Assembly (NCBI GenBank): GCA_022511225.1
Contig: JAFLRZ010000016.1
Location: forward strand, 1-45,822
From: Eubacterium sp.
GTDB lineage: Bacteria > Bacillota > Clostridia > Oscillospirales > Acutalibacteraceae
Direction: 5' to 3'
Length of the DNA stretch: 45,822 nt
Shown here: one piece after another, positions 16,209 through 24,215 of the stretch
Numbering within the stretch: the stretch's first letter is position 1
How the letters are laid out: each line of letters begins with the position of its first letter
Position numbers and translations under genes: made by a program
Notes under the pieces: model-generated
Seen by the model: only the letters and a program-made list of their open reading frames with translations
Told to the model about the DNA's origin: nothing
Database searches by the model: none

Positions 16209-16237
16209 TTGAAAGTGCTGACGATATGTGATAAAAT
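16209..16237 (+). promoter_or_regulatory. yebC promoter
   Basis: TTGAAA (16209-16214), a 17-base spacer and TAAAAT (16232-16237). The predicted start is about 30 bases before the ATG at 16274, which has GGAG eight bases upstream. Confidence 0.7.
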
Positions 16238-16273
16238 CTTTTTTGTTAAATTTTTCATATTGGAGTGAGTTAA

Positions 16274-17017
16274 ATGAGCGGACATAACAAATGGAGCACC
16301 ATCAAGAGAAAAAAGGGTGCAAATGACGCAGCAAGAGCAAAAATATTTACAAAGATAGGCAGAGAGCTTGCAGTTGCAGTTAAAAACGGCGGTCCTGACC
16401 CTAACAACAATGCTAAGCTTCGTGACGTTATTGCTAAGGCAAAGCAGAACAACGTTCCTAATGACAATATAGACAGAATGTTAAAAAAGGCTGCCGGAGA
16501 TACCGACAGCGCAAACTTTGAAGAAATCGTATATGAGGGCTACGGTCCGTCAGGTGTTGCAGTAGTAGTTGAGGCACTTACCGACAACAGAAACAGAACT
16601 GCATCAGAGGTACGCCACTACTTTGACAAGGCAGGCGGAAATATGGGTACCCCCGGCTCCGTTACGTTTATGTTCGGCAGAGAGGGTGTTATCGTTATCG
16701 AAAAAGAAGACGTTGACGAGGAGCAGCTTATGGAGGATGCTCTTGAAGCAGGCGCAACAGACTTTCTTACAGATGATGAGGATATATTTGAAATCAGAAC
16801 AGAAGCAAACGACGTTGGTGCTATCCGTGACGATTTAGAGGCAAAGGGATACACGATTATTTCATCTGAGCCTGCATATATTCCTCAGACATACACAAGA
16901 TTAGAGTCTGCAGATGATATGAAGAATATGGCAAGAATGATTGATATGTTTGACGAGAATGAGGATGTACAGAACATCTGGCACAACTGGGAAAACGAGG
17001 ACGAATACGAAGGTTAA
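16274..17017 (+). CDS. yebC: YebC/PmpR-family protein
   Basis: This 247-residue cytoplasmic protein begins with the family hallmark MSGHNKWSTIKRKKGANDAARAK. It continues with the DPNNNAKLRDVIAKAKQNNVPNDNI stretch (about 37-61). Members have been described as transcriptional regulators (PmpR) and, for related proteins, as ribosome-associated factors that relieve stalling at proline-rich motifs. Which applies here cannot be read from the sequence. It is transcribed alone with its own promoter and terminator, and the length equals the family norm. Confidence 0.95.
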   Translation: MSGHNKWSTIKRKKGANDAARAKIFTKIGRELAVAVKNGGPDPNNNAKLRDVIAKAKQNNVPNDNIDRMLKKAAGDTDSANFEEIVYEGYGPSGVAVVVEALTDNRNRTASEVRHYFDKAGGNMGTPGSVTFMFGREGVIVIEKEDVDEEQLMEDALEAGATDFLTDDEDIFEIRTEANDVGAIRDDLEAKGYTIISSEPAYIPQTYTRLESADDMKNMARMIDMFDENEDVQNIWHNWENEDEYEG

Positions 17018-17024
17018 TAAGTAT

Positions 17025-17057
17025 AAAAAAGGGGCGAGCAATGATCGTCCCTTTTTT
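17025..17057 (+). terminator. yebC terminator
   Basis: GGGGCGA (17031-17037) pairs with TCGTCCC (17045-17051) through one G-U pair. It is preceded by an A-run and followed by TTTTTT (17052-17057), eight bases after the yebC stop. Confidence 0.8.
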
Positions 17058-17103
17058 AGATAATGGTGTAATAGTGAATAACAAAAAATCAGGAAGGGCA
17101 AGT

Positions 17104-17583
17104 ATGACAACAATTAAGATGAATAAATATATTTTTTCGGTAGATATTGAAAAAACAAAGGAATATTATAAAACTCATTCTCTTTGTAATTGCGTATGTT
17201 GCCGTAATTATTACGCTCAAATCAAAGAACAATTGCCAAAATTAGATGCTTTTCTACGTGAATTTGGTATTGATATTTCAAGACCGGATGAAATCGGAAG
17301 TATTGAAATGGAAGACTATATTGATTATTTAAGTGCAGATTATACCGCTTGCGGCAAGGTTGAAACATTTGACAAATATGAAATTGAAATACACGATAAT
17401 TTGTTATTAAGCATTATTGTAAATGACGGATTTTCCTCGCCTAACGAACAAACCGGCGATTACTTTACCATTTCTGTTACGGGAATCAGACTGCCTTGGG
17501 TTTTAGACGAGCCTTTTCCAAAACCGACAAAACCAAAATCTGTTAATAAATTAAAGCAATTTTTTATTCGCTATATGAAATAA
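17104..17583 (+). CDS. Hypothetical protein with an N-terminal CxCC motif
   Basis: I do not recognise this 159-residue soluble protein. Near the N-terminus (about 28-38) it has LCNCVCCRNYYAQ, whose closely spaced cysteines could bind a metal. The rest is acidic with predicted strands (YEIEIHDNLLLSIIVND, GDYFTISVTGIRLPW) and a basic C-terminus. GGAAGGG precedes ATG 17104 by six to seven bases. A longer reading from 17041 would start inside the yebC terminator and is less likely. It has its own downstream terminator; no clear promoter was found, so it may rely on leakage through the yebC terminator. Confidence 0.6.
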   Translation: MTTIKMNKYIFSVDIEKTKEYYKTHSLCNCVCCRNYYAQIKEQLPKLDAFLREFGIDISRPDEIGSIEMEDYIDYLSADYTACGKVETFDKYEIEIHDNLLLSIIVNDGFSSPNEQTGDYFTISVTGIRLPWVLDEPFPKPTKPKSVNKLKQFFIRYMK

Positions 17584-17602
17584 GATCGTAAAAGTGATAA
17601 AA

Positions 17603-17638
17603 ACTCCACCAATACTTACCGTATTAGTGGAGTTTTTT
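17603..17638. terminator. Bidirectional intrinsic terminator
   Basis: ACTCCACCAATAC (17603-17615) pairs with GTATTAGTGGAGT (17621-17633) with one mismatch and a five-base loop. TTTTTT follows on plus, and on minus TTTTTATC. It ends the hypothetical gene on plus and can end the nucleoside-transporter operon about 90 bases after its last stop. Confidence 0.85.
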
Positions 17639-17724
17639 ATTGCTTTAGACGGGCAAAAGCTGAAAGTCAAAACCTTTGCCTTGTTATGTAGGTCGTCCCA
17701 ACCATCCGTTTTATTTTTTGTATT

Positions 17725-18723
17725 TTATCTTTCTTCACGGAAATAGGAAAGTCCGAGGGATGCAGGTCCCTGATTCTCCTTCTTATCCATAACACTTACG
17801 AATATAAGTACAATTATTGTAACGACATACGGAAGCATTTTGATAAGCTCCTGCGTACGAAGTGCAAGTCCCGGGATGAAGAGGTAAATAATGTAAAGTC
17901 CGCCGAAAATTATAGAGCCGAATATACTGAGTCCCGGTCTCCATATAGCGAAAATAACAAGAGCGATTGCAAGCCATCCTCTGTCACCGAAGCCTTCGTT
18001 TGACCATACTCCGCAGGCATAGTCCATTACGTAGTAAAGTCCACCGAGTCCTGCAATAACACTTCCGATACAAGTTGCAAGATACTTTGATTTGCCTACG
18101 CTGATACCTGCTGCATCGGCTGTTGCAGGGTTTTCGCCAACGGCACGAAGATGAAGTCCGCCGCGTGTACGATTAAGGAATATACTGCAGGCAATTGCTA
18201 TGATAACAGCAGCATAGGCAAGAAAGCCGTATGAGAGAAAAATCTTTCCGAATGCTCCTGCAGAGTCTGCTATAGGAAGGCTTTTTCTAAAGAAATTGCT
18301 CGTAGTTGTAAGCGCGACTGACGGTACGTCAGCACCTGTAAGCTTGATAAGAGAGCCACCGAAGAAATTACCAAAGCCTACGCCGAAGGTAGTCATAGCA
18401 AGACCTGTAACGTTCTGATTTGCTCTTAACGAAACAGTAAGGAAGCAATAAAGCAGCCCCATAAGAGCTGAGCCGATAGCACTGCAAAGAAGCGGAATAA
18501 TTATAGCAAGAAATCCGTTTGCATCAGCAGGAGAAGCGAGAGAATTTTCATAGAAAAATGCACCGATAACACCACTGATGCCGCCTACGTACATAATGCC
18601 GGGGATACCGAGATTAAGATTGCCTGACTTCTCGGTTAAGATTTCACCTGTTGAGCCATAGAGAAGCGGTATTCCCTGCATAACGGCTCTTTGAAGCAAA
18701 GTAACAATAGTGTTTGAAATCAT
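17725..18723 (-). CDS. nupQ: ABC transporter permease, BMP/nucleoside type (NupQ-like)
   Basis: This 332-residue integral membrane protein has about eight to nine hydrophobic segments. The conserved cytoplasmic loop GGLHLRAVGENPATADAAGISV is the EAA-like coupling site of this permease family. It also has GGISGVIGAFF near the N-terminus and a GFGDRGWLAIALVIFAIW segment. It is the second permease of the importer, one base apart from the first. Together with the double-ATPase and BMP lipoprotein it forms a nucleoside-type importer of the NupNOPQ/YufNOPQ kind. The name is by analogy with Bacillus; the true substrate needs testing. Confidence 0.8.
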   Translation of the reverse strand: MISNTIVTLLQRAVMQGIPLLYGSTGEILTEKSGNLNLGIPGIMYVGGISGVIGAFFYENSLASPADANGFLAIIIPLLCSAIGSALMGLLYCFLTVSLRANQNVTGLAMTTFGVGFGNFFGGSLIKLTGADVPSVALTTTSNFFRKSLPIADSAGAFGKIFLSYGFLAYAAVIIAIACSIFLNRTRGGLHLRAVGENPATADAAGISVGKSKYLATCIGSVIAGLGGLYYVMDYACGVWSNEGFGDRGWLAIALVIFAIWRPGLSIFGSIIFGGLYIIYLFIPGLALRTQELIKMLPYVVTIIVLIFVSVMDKKENQGPASLGLSYFREER

Positions 18724-19836
18724 TTACTCTACCTCCTTATGTGCTTTATGATGCTTAATCTGATAATTTATAAAGAACTCACTTCCGATTATGAAGAACA
18801 AAACTATACCCGTAATAATATCTGCAAACGACTCATTAAGTCCGTATACTGTTGAAATTTCACCTGCTCCTTTTTCAAAGAAAACAATTATGAATGAGGT
18901 TAAAATCATAAGTATAGGATTAAACTTTGCAAGCCACGAAACCATAATAGCGGTAAATCCCCTGTTGTTTGAGATTGTAGTACTGATAGTGTGATTAGTG
19001 CTTCCGACAAGAAGCAGACCTGCTATACCGCAAACAGCACCTGAAAGAAGCATCGTTCTGATTATTACCTTTTTAACGTTTATTCCAACGTATCTTGCGG
19101 TGTTCTCACTTTCACCGACTACGGAAATCTCGTATCCGTGCTTGCTGTACTTAAGATAAATGTACATAGCAACTGTGATAACCGCAACAATAATGATATT
19201 AAGCAGATACTCATAGTCACCGATAATTGGGAACCAGCCTGCGTGGGTGCTTTGATTGATTATTCCGATTTTGCCTGAGCCCTTTGGGTTTTCCCAGAGC
19301 ATAACGAAATACGAAACAAGCTGAATACCGACATAGTTCATCATAAGGGTAAACAGTGTTTCGTTCGTATTGAATTTAGCCTTAAAAATAGCGGGAATAA
19401 CTGCCCAGATAGCACCTGCGACGATACTTGCAACTATCATAACAAGAATTAAAAGCGCATTCGGAATCTTGTTTCCGAGAAGTACCATACACGCCGCAGT
19501 TGCGAGTCCGCCGATAAGAACCTGACCCTCAGCACCAATATTCCAGAATTTCATTTTGAAGGCAGGGGTAACTGCAAGAGATATGCAAAGAAGGATTGCA
19601 ATACCCTGAAACAGATTCCATATTCTTCTCGGGGTGCCAAAAGAGCCCCTTATCATCGTTGCGTAAACGCTTATAGGATTCATTCCCGTCATAAGCATAG
19701 TGATTACTGCGCAGACGACAAGAGAAATAAGCACAGCACCTATTCTTATAAGCCATGCATTGAGCGGAGGAATGGTAGATCTTTTTACTACGTGAAATTT
19801 CGGTTCACGAGCAGTAGCTTTATTTTTCATCTGCAC
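18724..19836 (-). CDS. nupP: ABC transporter permease, BMP/nucleoside type (NupP-like)
   Basis: The 370-residue permease has a basic N-terminus and about nine membrane segments. The coupling loop HGYEISVVGESENTARYVGINVKKV corresponds to that of the partner permease. It overlaps the end of the ATPase gene by 17 bases and abuts the next permease, so all three are translated together. The fold and order (ATPase, long permease, short permease) match the Bacillus guanosine importer. Confidence 0.8.
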   Translation of the reverse strand: MQMKNKATAREPKFHVVKRSTIPPLNAWLIRIGAVLISLVVCAVITMLMTGMNPISVYATMIRGSFGTPRRIWNLFQGIAILLCISLAVTPAFKMKFWNIGAEGQVLIGGLATAACMVLLGNKIPNALLILVMIVASIVAGAIWAVIPAIFKAKFNTNETLFTLMMNYVGIQLVSYFVMLWENPKGSGKIGIINQSTHAGWFPIIGDYEYLLNIIIVAVITVAMYIYLKYSKHGYEISVVGESENTARYVGINVKKVIIRTMLLSGAVCGIAGLLLVGSTNHTISTTISNNRGFTAIMVSWLAKFNPILMILTSFIIVFFEKGAGEISTVYGLNESFADIITGIVLFFIIGSEFFINYQIKHHKAHKEVE

Positions 19837-21367
19837 TCTCCTCCTTTGCTGTACTCTTTGTCATAAGTAATCCGATTTCTTCTTTAACTGCCGTTTTGCC
19901 GTCAACAATTCCGGTGATTTCACCTGAGTTTATAACCATAATTCTGTCGCAAAGCTCAATGAGTACGTCAAGATCCTCGCCGACAAAAATAACGGCAGTG
20001 CCCTTTTCCTTCTGCTCTGTAAGCAGATTATATATAGTGTATGACGAATTAATATCAAGTCCTCTGACGGGATATGCTACCATAAGAAGCTTTGGTTGAG
20101 ATGATATTTCTCTTCCGACAAGTACTTTCTGTACGTTACCGCCTGAGAGCCTTCTGACGGGTGTCTGTGCGCTCGGTGTAACGACGTCAAGCTTATCTAT
20201 AACTTTTTCAGCAAGCGTTTTAGGGCCTTTTCTGTTAAGGAACATTGAAGAGCCATTCTTGTAGCTTCTGAGCATCATATTGTCAATAATGTCCATATTG
20301 CCGACAAGTCCCATACCGAGCCTGTCCTCAGGTACGAACGAAAGTGCAACACCAAGCTTGCGGATTGCTCTTGCTGATTTGCCCACAAGCTCCTCGGTTT
20401 TCTTGCCGTCGCGGTAATATAAAATTGATGAACCGTCAGCAGACTTCTGCAAGCCTGCAATTGATTCAAGCAATTCCTTCTGGCCGCAGCCTGAAATACC
20501 TGCAACACCGAGAATTTCTCCGCTGTAAGCAGTAAAGCTGACATCAGAAAGTGCATTTTTGCCGTTCTTGCCCTTTACTGTAAGATTAGAAACTACAAGA
20601 CGTTTTTTAGGGTCAACAGGGTCTTTTCTTTCAATATTAAGCTCAACCTTTGCACCGACCATCATTTCGGTAAGTGACTGCTCTGTAGCATCGGCAGTAT
20701 TAACAGTTCCGATGCACTCACCCTTACGAAGTGTTGTTACTCTGTCGGAGATATCAAGTACCTCGTGGAGCTTATGAGTGATTATAATAATTGATTTATT
20801 ATCCTTACGCATACGGCGAAGAACATCAAATAATTTTTCAGTTTCCTGAGGTGTCAATACAGCGGTCGGCTCATCGAGAATGAGCGTGTCTGCACCTCTG
20901 TAAAGCACCTTGATAATTTCAACAGTCTGCTTTTCGGAAACAGACATTTCGTAGATTTTTTTATTTAAGTCAACTGAGAAGCCGTATTTTTCTGTTATTT
21001 CCCTTGCTCTTTTTTCGGCTTCTTTAATATTAAATTTCTTTGAGTCATTGATACCAAGAATAATATTCTGGGTAGCAGAAAACACGTCCACAAGCTTAAA
21101 ATGCTGGTGAATCATACCTATTTTGTAATCAAAGGCATCCTTAGGAGATTTTATAACAACTTCCTTACCGTCAACAAAAATCTGCCCCTCATCAGGGTAA
21201 TAGATGCCTGATACCATATTCATAAGCGTAGTTTTGCCCGAGCCGTTTTCGCCGAGAATTGCAAGAATTTCTCCTCGTCTAACCTGCAAATCGACGTTGT
21301 TGTTTGCAACAACGCTTCCGAATTTTTTAGTAATGCCCTTTAGTTCAAGTGCCAAAGCCTCTGCCAT
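19820..21367 (-). CDS. nupO: ABC transporter ATP-binding protein with two ABC domains (NupO-like)
   Basis: In this 515-residue protein the first domain has an intact Walker A (GENGSGKTT) and Walker B (TLILDEPTAVL), but its signature is degenerate (MSVSEKQ). The second has a degenerate Walker A (GISGCGQKE), a canonical LSGGN signature and VAYPVRGLD. This asymmetric pairing is normal for sugar- and nucleoside-type double ATPases. The start at ATG 21367 has GGAGGT five to six bases upstream; a longer reading to 21412 lacks a site and runs into an intergenic hairpin. It powers the two permeases encoded just downstream. Confidence 0.88.
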   Translation of the reverse strand: MAEALALELKGITKKFGSVVANNNVDLQVRRGEILAILGENGSGKTTLMNMVSGIYYPDEGQIFVDGKEVVIKSPKDAFDYKIGMIHQHFKLVDVFSATQNIILGINDSKKFNIKEAEKRAREITEKYGFSVDLNKKIYEMSVSEKQTVEIIKVLYRGADTLILDEPTAVLTPQETEKLFDVLRRMRKDNKSIIIITHKLHEVLDISDRVTTLRKGECIGTVNTADATEQSLTEMMVGAKVELNIERKDPVDPKKRLVVSNLTVKGKNGKNALSDVSFTAYSGEILGVAGISGCGQKELLESIAGLQKSADGSSILYYRDGKKTEELVGKSARAIRKLGVALSFVPEDRLGMGLVGNMDIIDNMMLRSYKNGSSMFLNRKGPKTLAEKVIDKLDVVTPSAQTPVRRLSGGNVQKVLVGREISSQPKLLMVAYPVRGLDINSSYTIYNLLTEQKEKGTAVIFVGEDLDVLIELCDRIMVINSGEITGIVDGKTAVKEEIGLLMTKSTAKEESADEK

Positions 21368-21400
21368 TACGTACCTCCATCGGTGCCTTAATAAATACTT

Positions 21401-21439
21401 AAAAGGTGACAAGGCTCATAACGGGTCTTGCCACCTTTT
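21401..21439 (-). terminator. Hairpin between the BMP lipoprotein and ATPase genes (attenuator or RNA stabiliser)
   Basis: AAAAGGTG (21401-21408) pairs with CACCTTTT (21432-21439), extended by a CAAG/CTTG pair. On minus the stem ends in TTTT and then AAGTATTTATT, a weak U-tract. Such a hairpin after the binding-protein gene commonly makes the lipoprotein more abundant than the membrane components. Confidence 0.6.
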
Positions 21440-21471
21440 CGCCGCTGAAAAGATAACAGCTTTAATAATTT

Positions 21472-22743
21472 TTAACCGAAGTTTACATCAAGAAGGTCAA
21501 TACCGTCTATCTGAAGATCGAAATAAGGAGCTGAACGGAACTCAGACTCGCTGAATGCGCCGTCCTTTACAGCCTCTGTATCTGCTTCATAAGCTGCATC
21601 TGTGTCAACGTCTGCCATATAGCTTGTAAGATGACCGTCAGCATCGACTTTTGCATTTGCGTTCTTGCCGTCAGTAACAGTTACGGTAAAGGTTGATGTG
21701 TCGTATACCTTAAGAGTGCCAGCCTTTAACTCCTCAGTAGCCTTGTCAATAGCTTCCTGAGTGCCCTTAGCTGCTGCCTGTCCGTTTACTTCTGTAAGTA
21801 CAACAGAATTTGTTGACAACGTACCTGTCCAGTCAACATCGATTTTTTCGCCCTTTGCAGCCTGAGTAATAGCATACTCTAAGTATGGAGCCCAGTCAAT
21901 TCTTGAAGAAACGATGAATGTGTTAGGACAAGCTGAAACAGTGCTTCCGTTGTAAGAAACGTTAGGAACGCCTGCATTCTCACAAGCTGTAGGAGCACCC
22001 ATTGAGTCAGCGTGCTGGCTGATAAGCTTACAGCCTTTAGAAATAAGCTTTGTAGCAGCTTCCTTCTCAGCAGTTTCATCATACCATGAACCTGTGAAGG
22101 TTACTTCCATAGTAGCTGTTGGGCAAACTGACTTAGCACCGAGATAGAATGATGTATATCCTGAAATAACCTCAGCATAAGTAAAAGCACCTACGTAGCC
22201 GATCTTTGCATCTTCTGCCTTGAATTCGCCTGCTTCGATCATTTCGTTAAGCTTCATACCTGCAGCGATACCTGCAAGGAATCTGCCTTCATAGATTGAA
22301 GCAAATGCATTGTGGTAGTTAGGAAGATTCTCAGTGTGAGCCTTTGTACCTGTAGCGTGGCAGAACTGTACATTCGGATATTTCTGTGCAGCCTCAATGA
22401 GATAATCCTCATGACCAAAGCTGTCAGCAAAGATGAACGTACAACCCATATCTACGAGGTCCTTACAAGCATCAAGACATTCCTGACCCTCAGGAATATT
22501 CGTCTTCTTGATGATATTCTCTGCAGGGATACCGAGTGCTTTGCACGCAGCGTCAGCACCGTTGATGAAATTCTTGTCGTATGTAGAATTTTCATCGTGC
22601 AGGAATATGAAGCCTACCTTGATGTTTGTGCTTGCAGCTTCTCCGTTATCCTTTTCTGCTGTGCCGCCTGAGCATCCTGCGAAAGCAGCTACAACAAAAA
22701 GAACCGAAAGAAGAACTGCAATAAATTTCTTTGCGAGTTTCAT
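21472..22743 (-). CDS. BMP-family substrate-binding lipoprotein
   Basis: This 423-residue protein begins with a lipoprotein signal (MKLAKKFIAVLLSVLFVVAAFAGCSGG; lipobox FAGC, modified Cys at about residue 24). A BMP/PnrA-type periplasmic-binding fold follows: KVGFIFLHDENSTYDKNFINGA, a FADSFGHEDYLIEAA segment and GRFLAGIAAGMK. Family members bind purine nucleosides (PnrA, NupN). Together with xpt just upstream, this supports purine nucleoside uptake. Anchored outside the membrane, it feeds the permeases encoded downstream. Start ATG 22743 has GGAGG eight bases upstream. Confidence 0.88.
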   Translation of the reverse strand: MKLAKKFIAVLLSVLFVVAAFAGCSGGTAEKDNGEAASTNIKVGFIFLHDENSTYDKNFINGADAACKALGIPAENIIKKTNIPEGQECLDACKDLVDMGCTFIFADSFGHEDYLIEAAQKYPNVQFCHATGTKAHTENLPNYHNAFASIYEGRFLAGIAAGMKLNEMIEAGEFKAEDAKIGYVGAFTYAEVISGYTSFYLGAKSVCPTATMEVTFTGSWYDETAEKEAATKLISKGCKLISQHADSMGAPTACENAGVPNVSYNGSTVSACPNTFIVSSRIDWAPYLEYAITQAAKGEKIDVDWTGTLSTNSVVLTEVNGQAAAKGTQEAIDKATEELKAGTLKVYDTSTFTVTVTDGKNANAKVDADGHLTSYMADVDTDAAYEADTEAVKDGAFSESEFRSAPYFDLQIDGIDLLDVNFG

Positions 22744-22796
22744 TTGTTTTTCCTCCGTAAAATAATTATTATATGGCAAAAGCCTTATAACCAAAA

Positions 22797-23375
22797 CTAA
22801 TCTCTGAAAAAGACCTGTCCGGTGGTATGGTCCATACTCTCGACGATAGCAAGTGATTCAACCTTAACGCCCTGCTCTCTGAGCTTGTCCCCTCCGCGCT
22901 GGAAGCCTTTTTCTATAACAACACCGCATCCTGCAAGCTCGGCACCGCTCTCCCTGACTAAATCAATAAGACCGTTAAGAGCATTTCCGACTGCGAGGAA
23001 ATCGTCAACAATGAGCACTTTGTCGTTTTTATTAAGAAATCGTTTTGAAACGATGATGTCATAAGTAGTTCCGTGAGTGAAGGATTCAACCTTAGAGGTA
23101 TACACGTCACCTGCGATATTCTTAGTTTTCGTCTTTTTGGCAAAGACAAGCGGGCAGTCAAACTCCTGAGCTACCAAGGCACCGATTGCGATACCTGATG
23201 CTTCGATAGTAAGAATTTTATTTACGCCTTCATCCTTGAAAAGCCTGTAAAATTCCTTGCCAACCTCACGCATAAAGGGAACGTCAATTCTGTGGTTAAG
23301 GAAAGCGTCAACCTTGAGGATATTGCCCTCGTAGACCTCTCCCTCTTTTAAAATTTTCTCTTTAAGTAAATTCAT
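22797..23375 (-). CDS. xpt: Xanthine phosphoribosyltransferase
   Basis: This 192-residue type I phosphoribosyltransferase converts xanthine (and often guanine) plus PRPP to the nucleotide. The opening MNLLKEKILKEGEVYEGNILKVDAFLNHRID is typical of Xpt. The PRPP loop is KVLIVDDFLAVGNAL, and the base-side region includes SGIAIGALVAQEF. It is the first gene of the operon, 53 bases before the BMP lipoprotein, linking import to salvage. In Bacillus xpt is preceded by a guanine riboswitch; here the leader is only about 55 bases with no such fold. Confidence 0.92.
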   Translation of the reverse strand: MNLLKEKILKEGEVYEGNILKVDAFLNHRIDVPFMREVGKEFYRLFKDEGVNKILTIEASGIAIGALVAQEFDCPLVFAKKTKTKNIAGDVYTSKVESFTHGTTYDIIVSKRFLNKNDKVLIVDDFLAVGNALNGLIDLVRESGAELAGCGVVIEKGFQRGGDKLREQGVKVESLAIVESMDHTTGQVFFRD

Positions 23376-23436
23376 AATAGTATACCATCAGTTAATTTGT
23401 GTATATTGTATTATGAATTTCAAATTTTTGCAACAA

Positions 23437-23464
23437 ATTATAACATTTTGATACCAAATTGTAA
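23437..23464 (-). promoter_or_regulatory. Promoter of the xpt/nucleoside transporter operon
   Basis: The minus strand has TTACAA (23459-23464), a 16-base spacer and TATAAT (23437-23442). The predicted start near 23430 leaves a leader too short for a purine riboswitch. Confidence 0.6.
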
Positions 23465-23485
23465 GTATTTTAACAGTTGTAATAT

Positions 23486-23513
23486 TTGACATATTTTCAG
23501 CATTAAGTAGACT
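23486..23513 (+). promoter_or_regulatory. Possible promoter of the small membrane protein/DUF523 pair
   Basis: TTGACA (23486-23491), a 16-base spacer and TAGACT (23508-23513). The -35 is perfect and the -10 is weak. Confidence 0.45.
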
Positions 23514-23554
23514 AAAGGCAAATAATATGATATTATCTGTTTAGGGGGTGCGCT

Positions 23555-23743
23555 ATGAGTGGTAAGAAAAAGGCTGTTTACCTTATTTGTTTTATTATAG
23601 TGATGTTTGCCATAATCACGGCTATTGCAATTGCTGAGCATTTACCGATTGTAGGAAAGCCGATTGTGTTTATATCGGCAATAATATTAGTTGTTTTTGT
23701 AATAGTATTTTGCATAATAGCAGTCAGGAGGCAGAGCAAATGA
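23555..23743 (+). CDS. Small two-helix membrane protein
   Basis: The 62-residue product is almost entirely hydrophobic. It has a Lys-rich start (MSGKKK), helix one (about 8-27), a short loop with HLPIVGKP, helix two (about 37-56) and a basic tail (RRQSK). I recognise no family. A strong GGGGGTG site precedes ATG 23555. Its stop overlaps the DUF523 start (ATGA), so the two are translationally coupled. Confidence 0.6.
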   Translation: MSGKKKAVYLICFIIVMFAIITAIAIAEHLPIVGKPIVFISAIILVVFVIVFCIIAVRRQSK

Positions 23744-24189
23744 AAATAGCAGTAAGTGCATGCCTGCTTGGTGACAACTGCAAATATAACGGAGGTAACA
23801 ACAAAGACCCCAAGGTGCTTGAACTCAGCAAACGGCACACGATAATACCCATATGCCCTGAATGCTTTGCAGGGCTGCCTATTCCGAGAGTTCCGAGCGA
23901 AATAAAAGACGGAAAGGTATATTCCAAAACCGGAGAGGATTTGACAGAAGCATTCCTTGACGGAGCAGAAAAGGCACTGTACGTTGCAGAGGAAAAGGGC
24001 TGTCAGATAGCAATTCTTAAAGAGAGAAGTCCGAGCTGCGGATTTGGTAAAATTTACGACGGAAGCTTCACAGGTAAAATAATTGACGGAAACGGAATTA
24101 CGGCACAGATGTTTTACGAGCACGGTATAACCGTATTGGGTGAAAGCAAAGCAGATAAAATTGAAATTTATGAAAACGAAGGAGAGTAA
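23740..24189 (+). CDS. DUF523 family protein (YbbK-like)
   Basis: This 149-residue cytoplasmic protein has the DUF523 hallmarks. These are an N-terminal ACLLGDNCKYNGGNN, a Cys-containing PICPECFAGLPIPRVPSEI, and ILKERSPSCGFGKIYDGSF. The conserved cysteines (about 10, 16, 47, 50 and 104) suggest metal or cluster binding; the biochemical role is unknown. ATG 23740 has AGGAGG about nine bases upstream and overlaps the preceding stop. Its own stop lies inside a strong hairpin. Confidence 0.85.
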   Translation: MKIAVSACLLGDNCKYNGGNNKDPKVLELSKRHTIIPICPECFAGLPIPRVPSEIKDGKVYSKTGEDLTEAFLDGAEKALYVAEEKGCQIAILKERSPSCGFGKIYDGSFTGKIIDGNGITAQMFYEHGITVLGESKADKIEIYENEGE

Positions 24190-24208
24190 ACATAAAAGTT
24201 TACTCTCC
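24181..24208. terminator. Hairpin between convergent DUF523 and atpC genes
   Basis: GGAGAGTAAAC (24181-24191) and GTTTACTCTCC (24198-24208) form a perfect 11-bp stem with a six-base loop. It includes the DUF523 stop codon and lies seven bases past the atpC stop. T-tracts are poor on both sides, so it may act as a weak terminator or an mRNA 3' end stabiliser for both genes. Confidence 0.6.
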
Positions 24209-24215
24209 TTAAAAA

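Noticed and set aside
23376-23436. Guanine riboswitch upstream of xpt
   Set aside because: The leader from the predicted start is about 55 bases and lacks the conserved junction bases of purine riboswitches.
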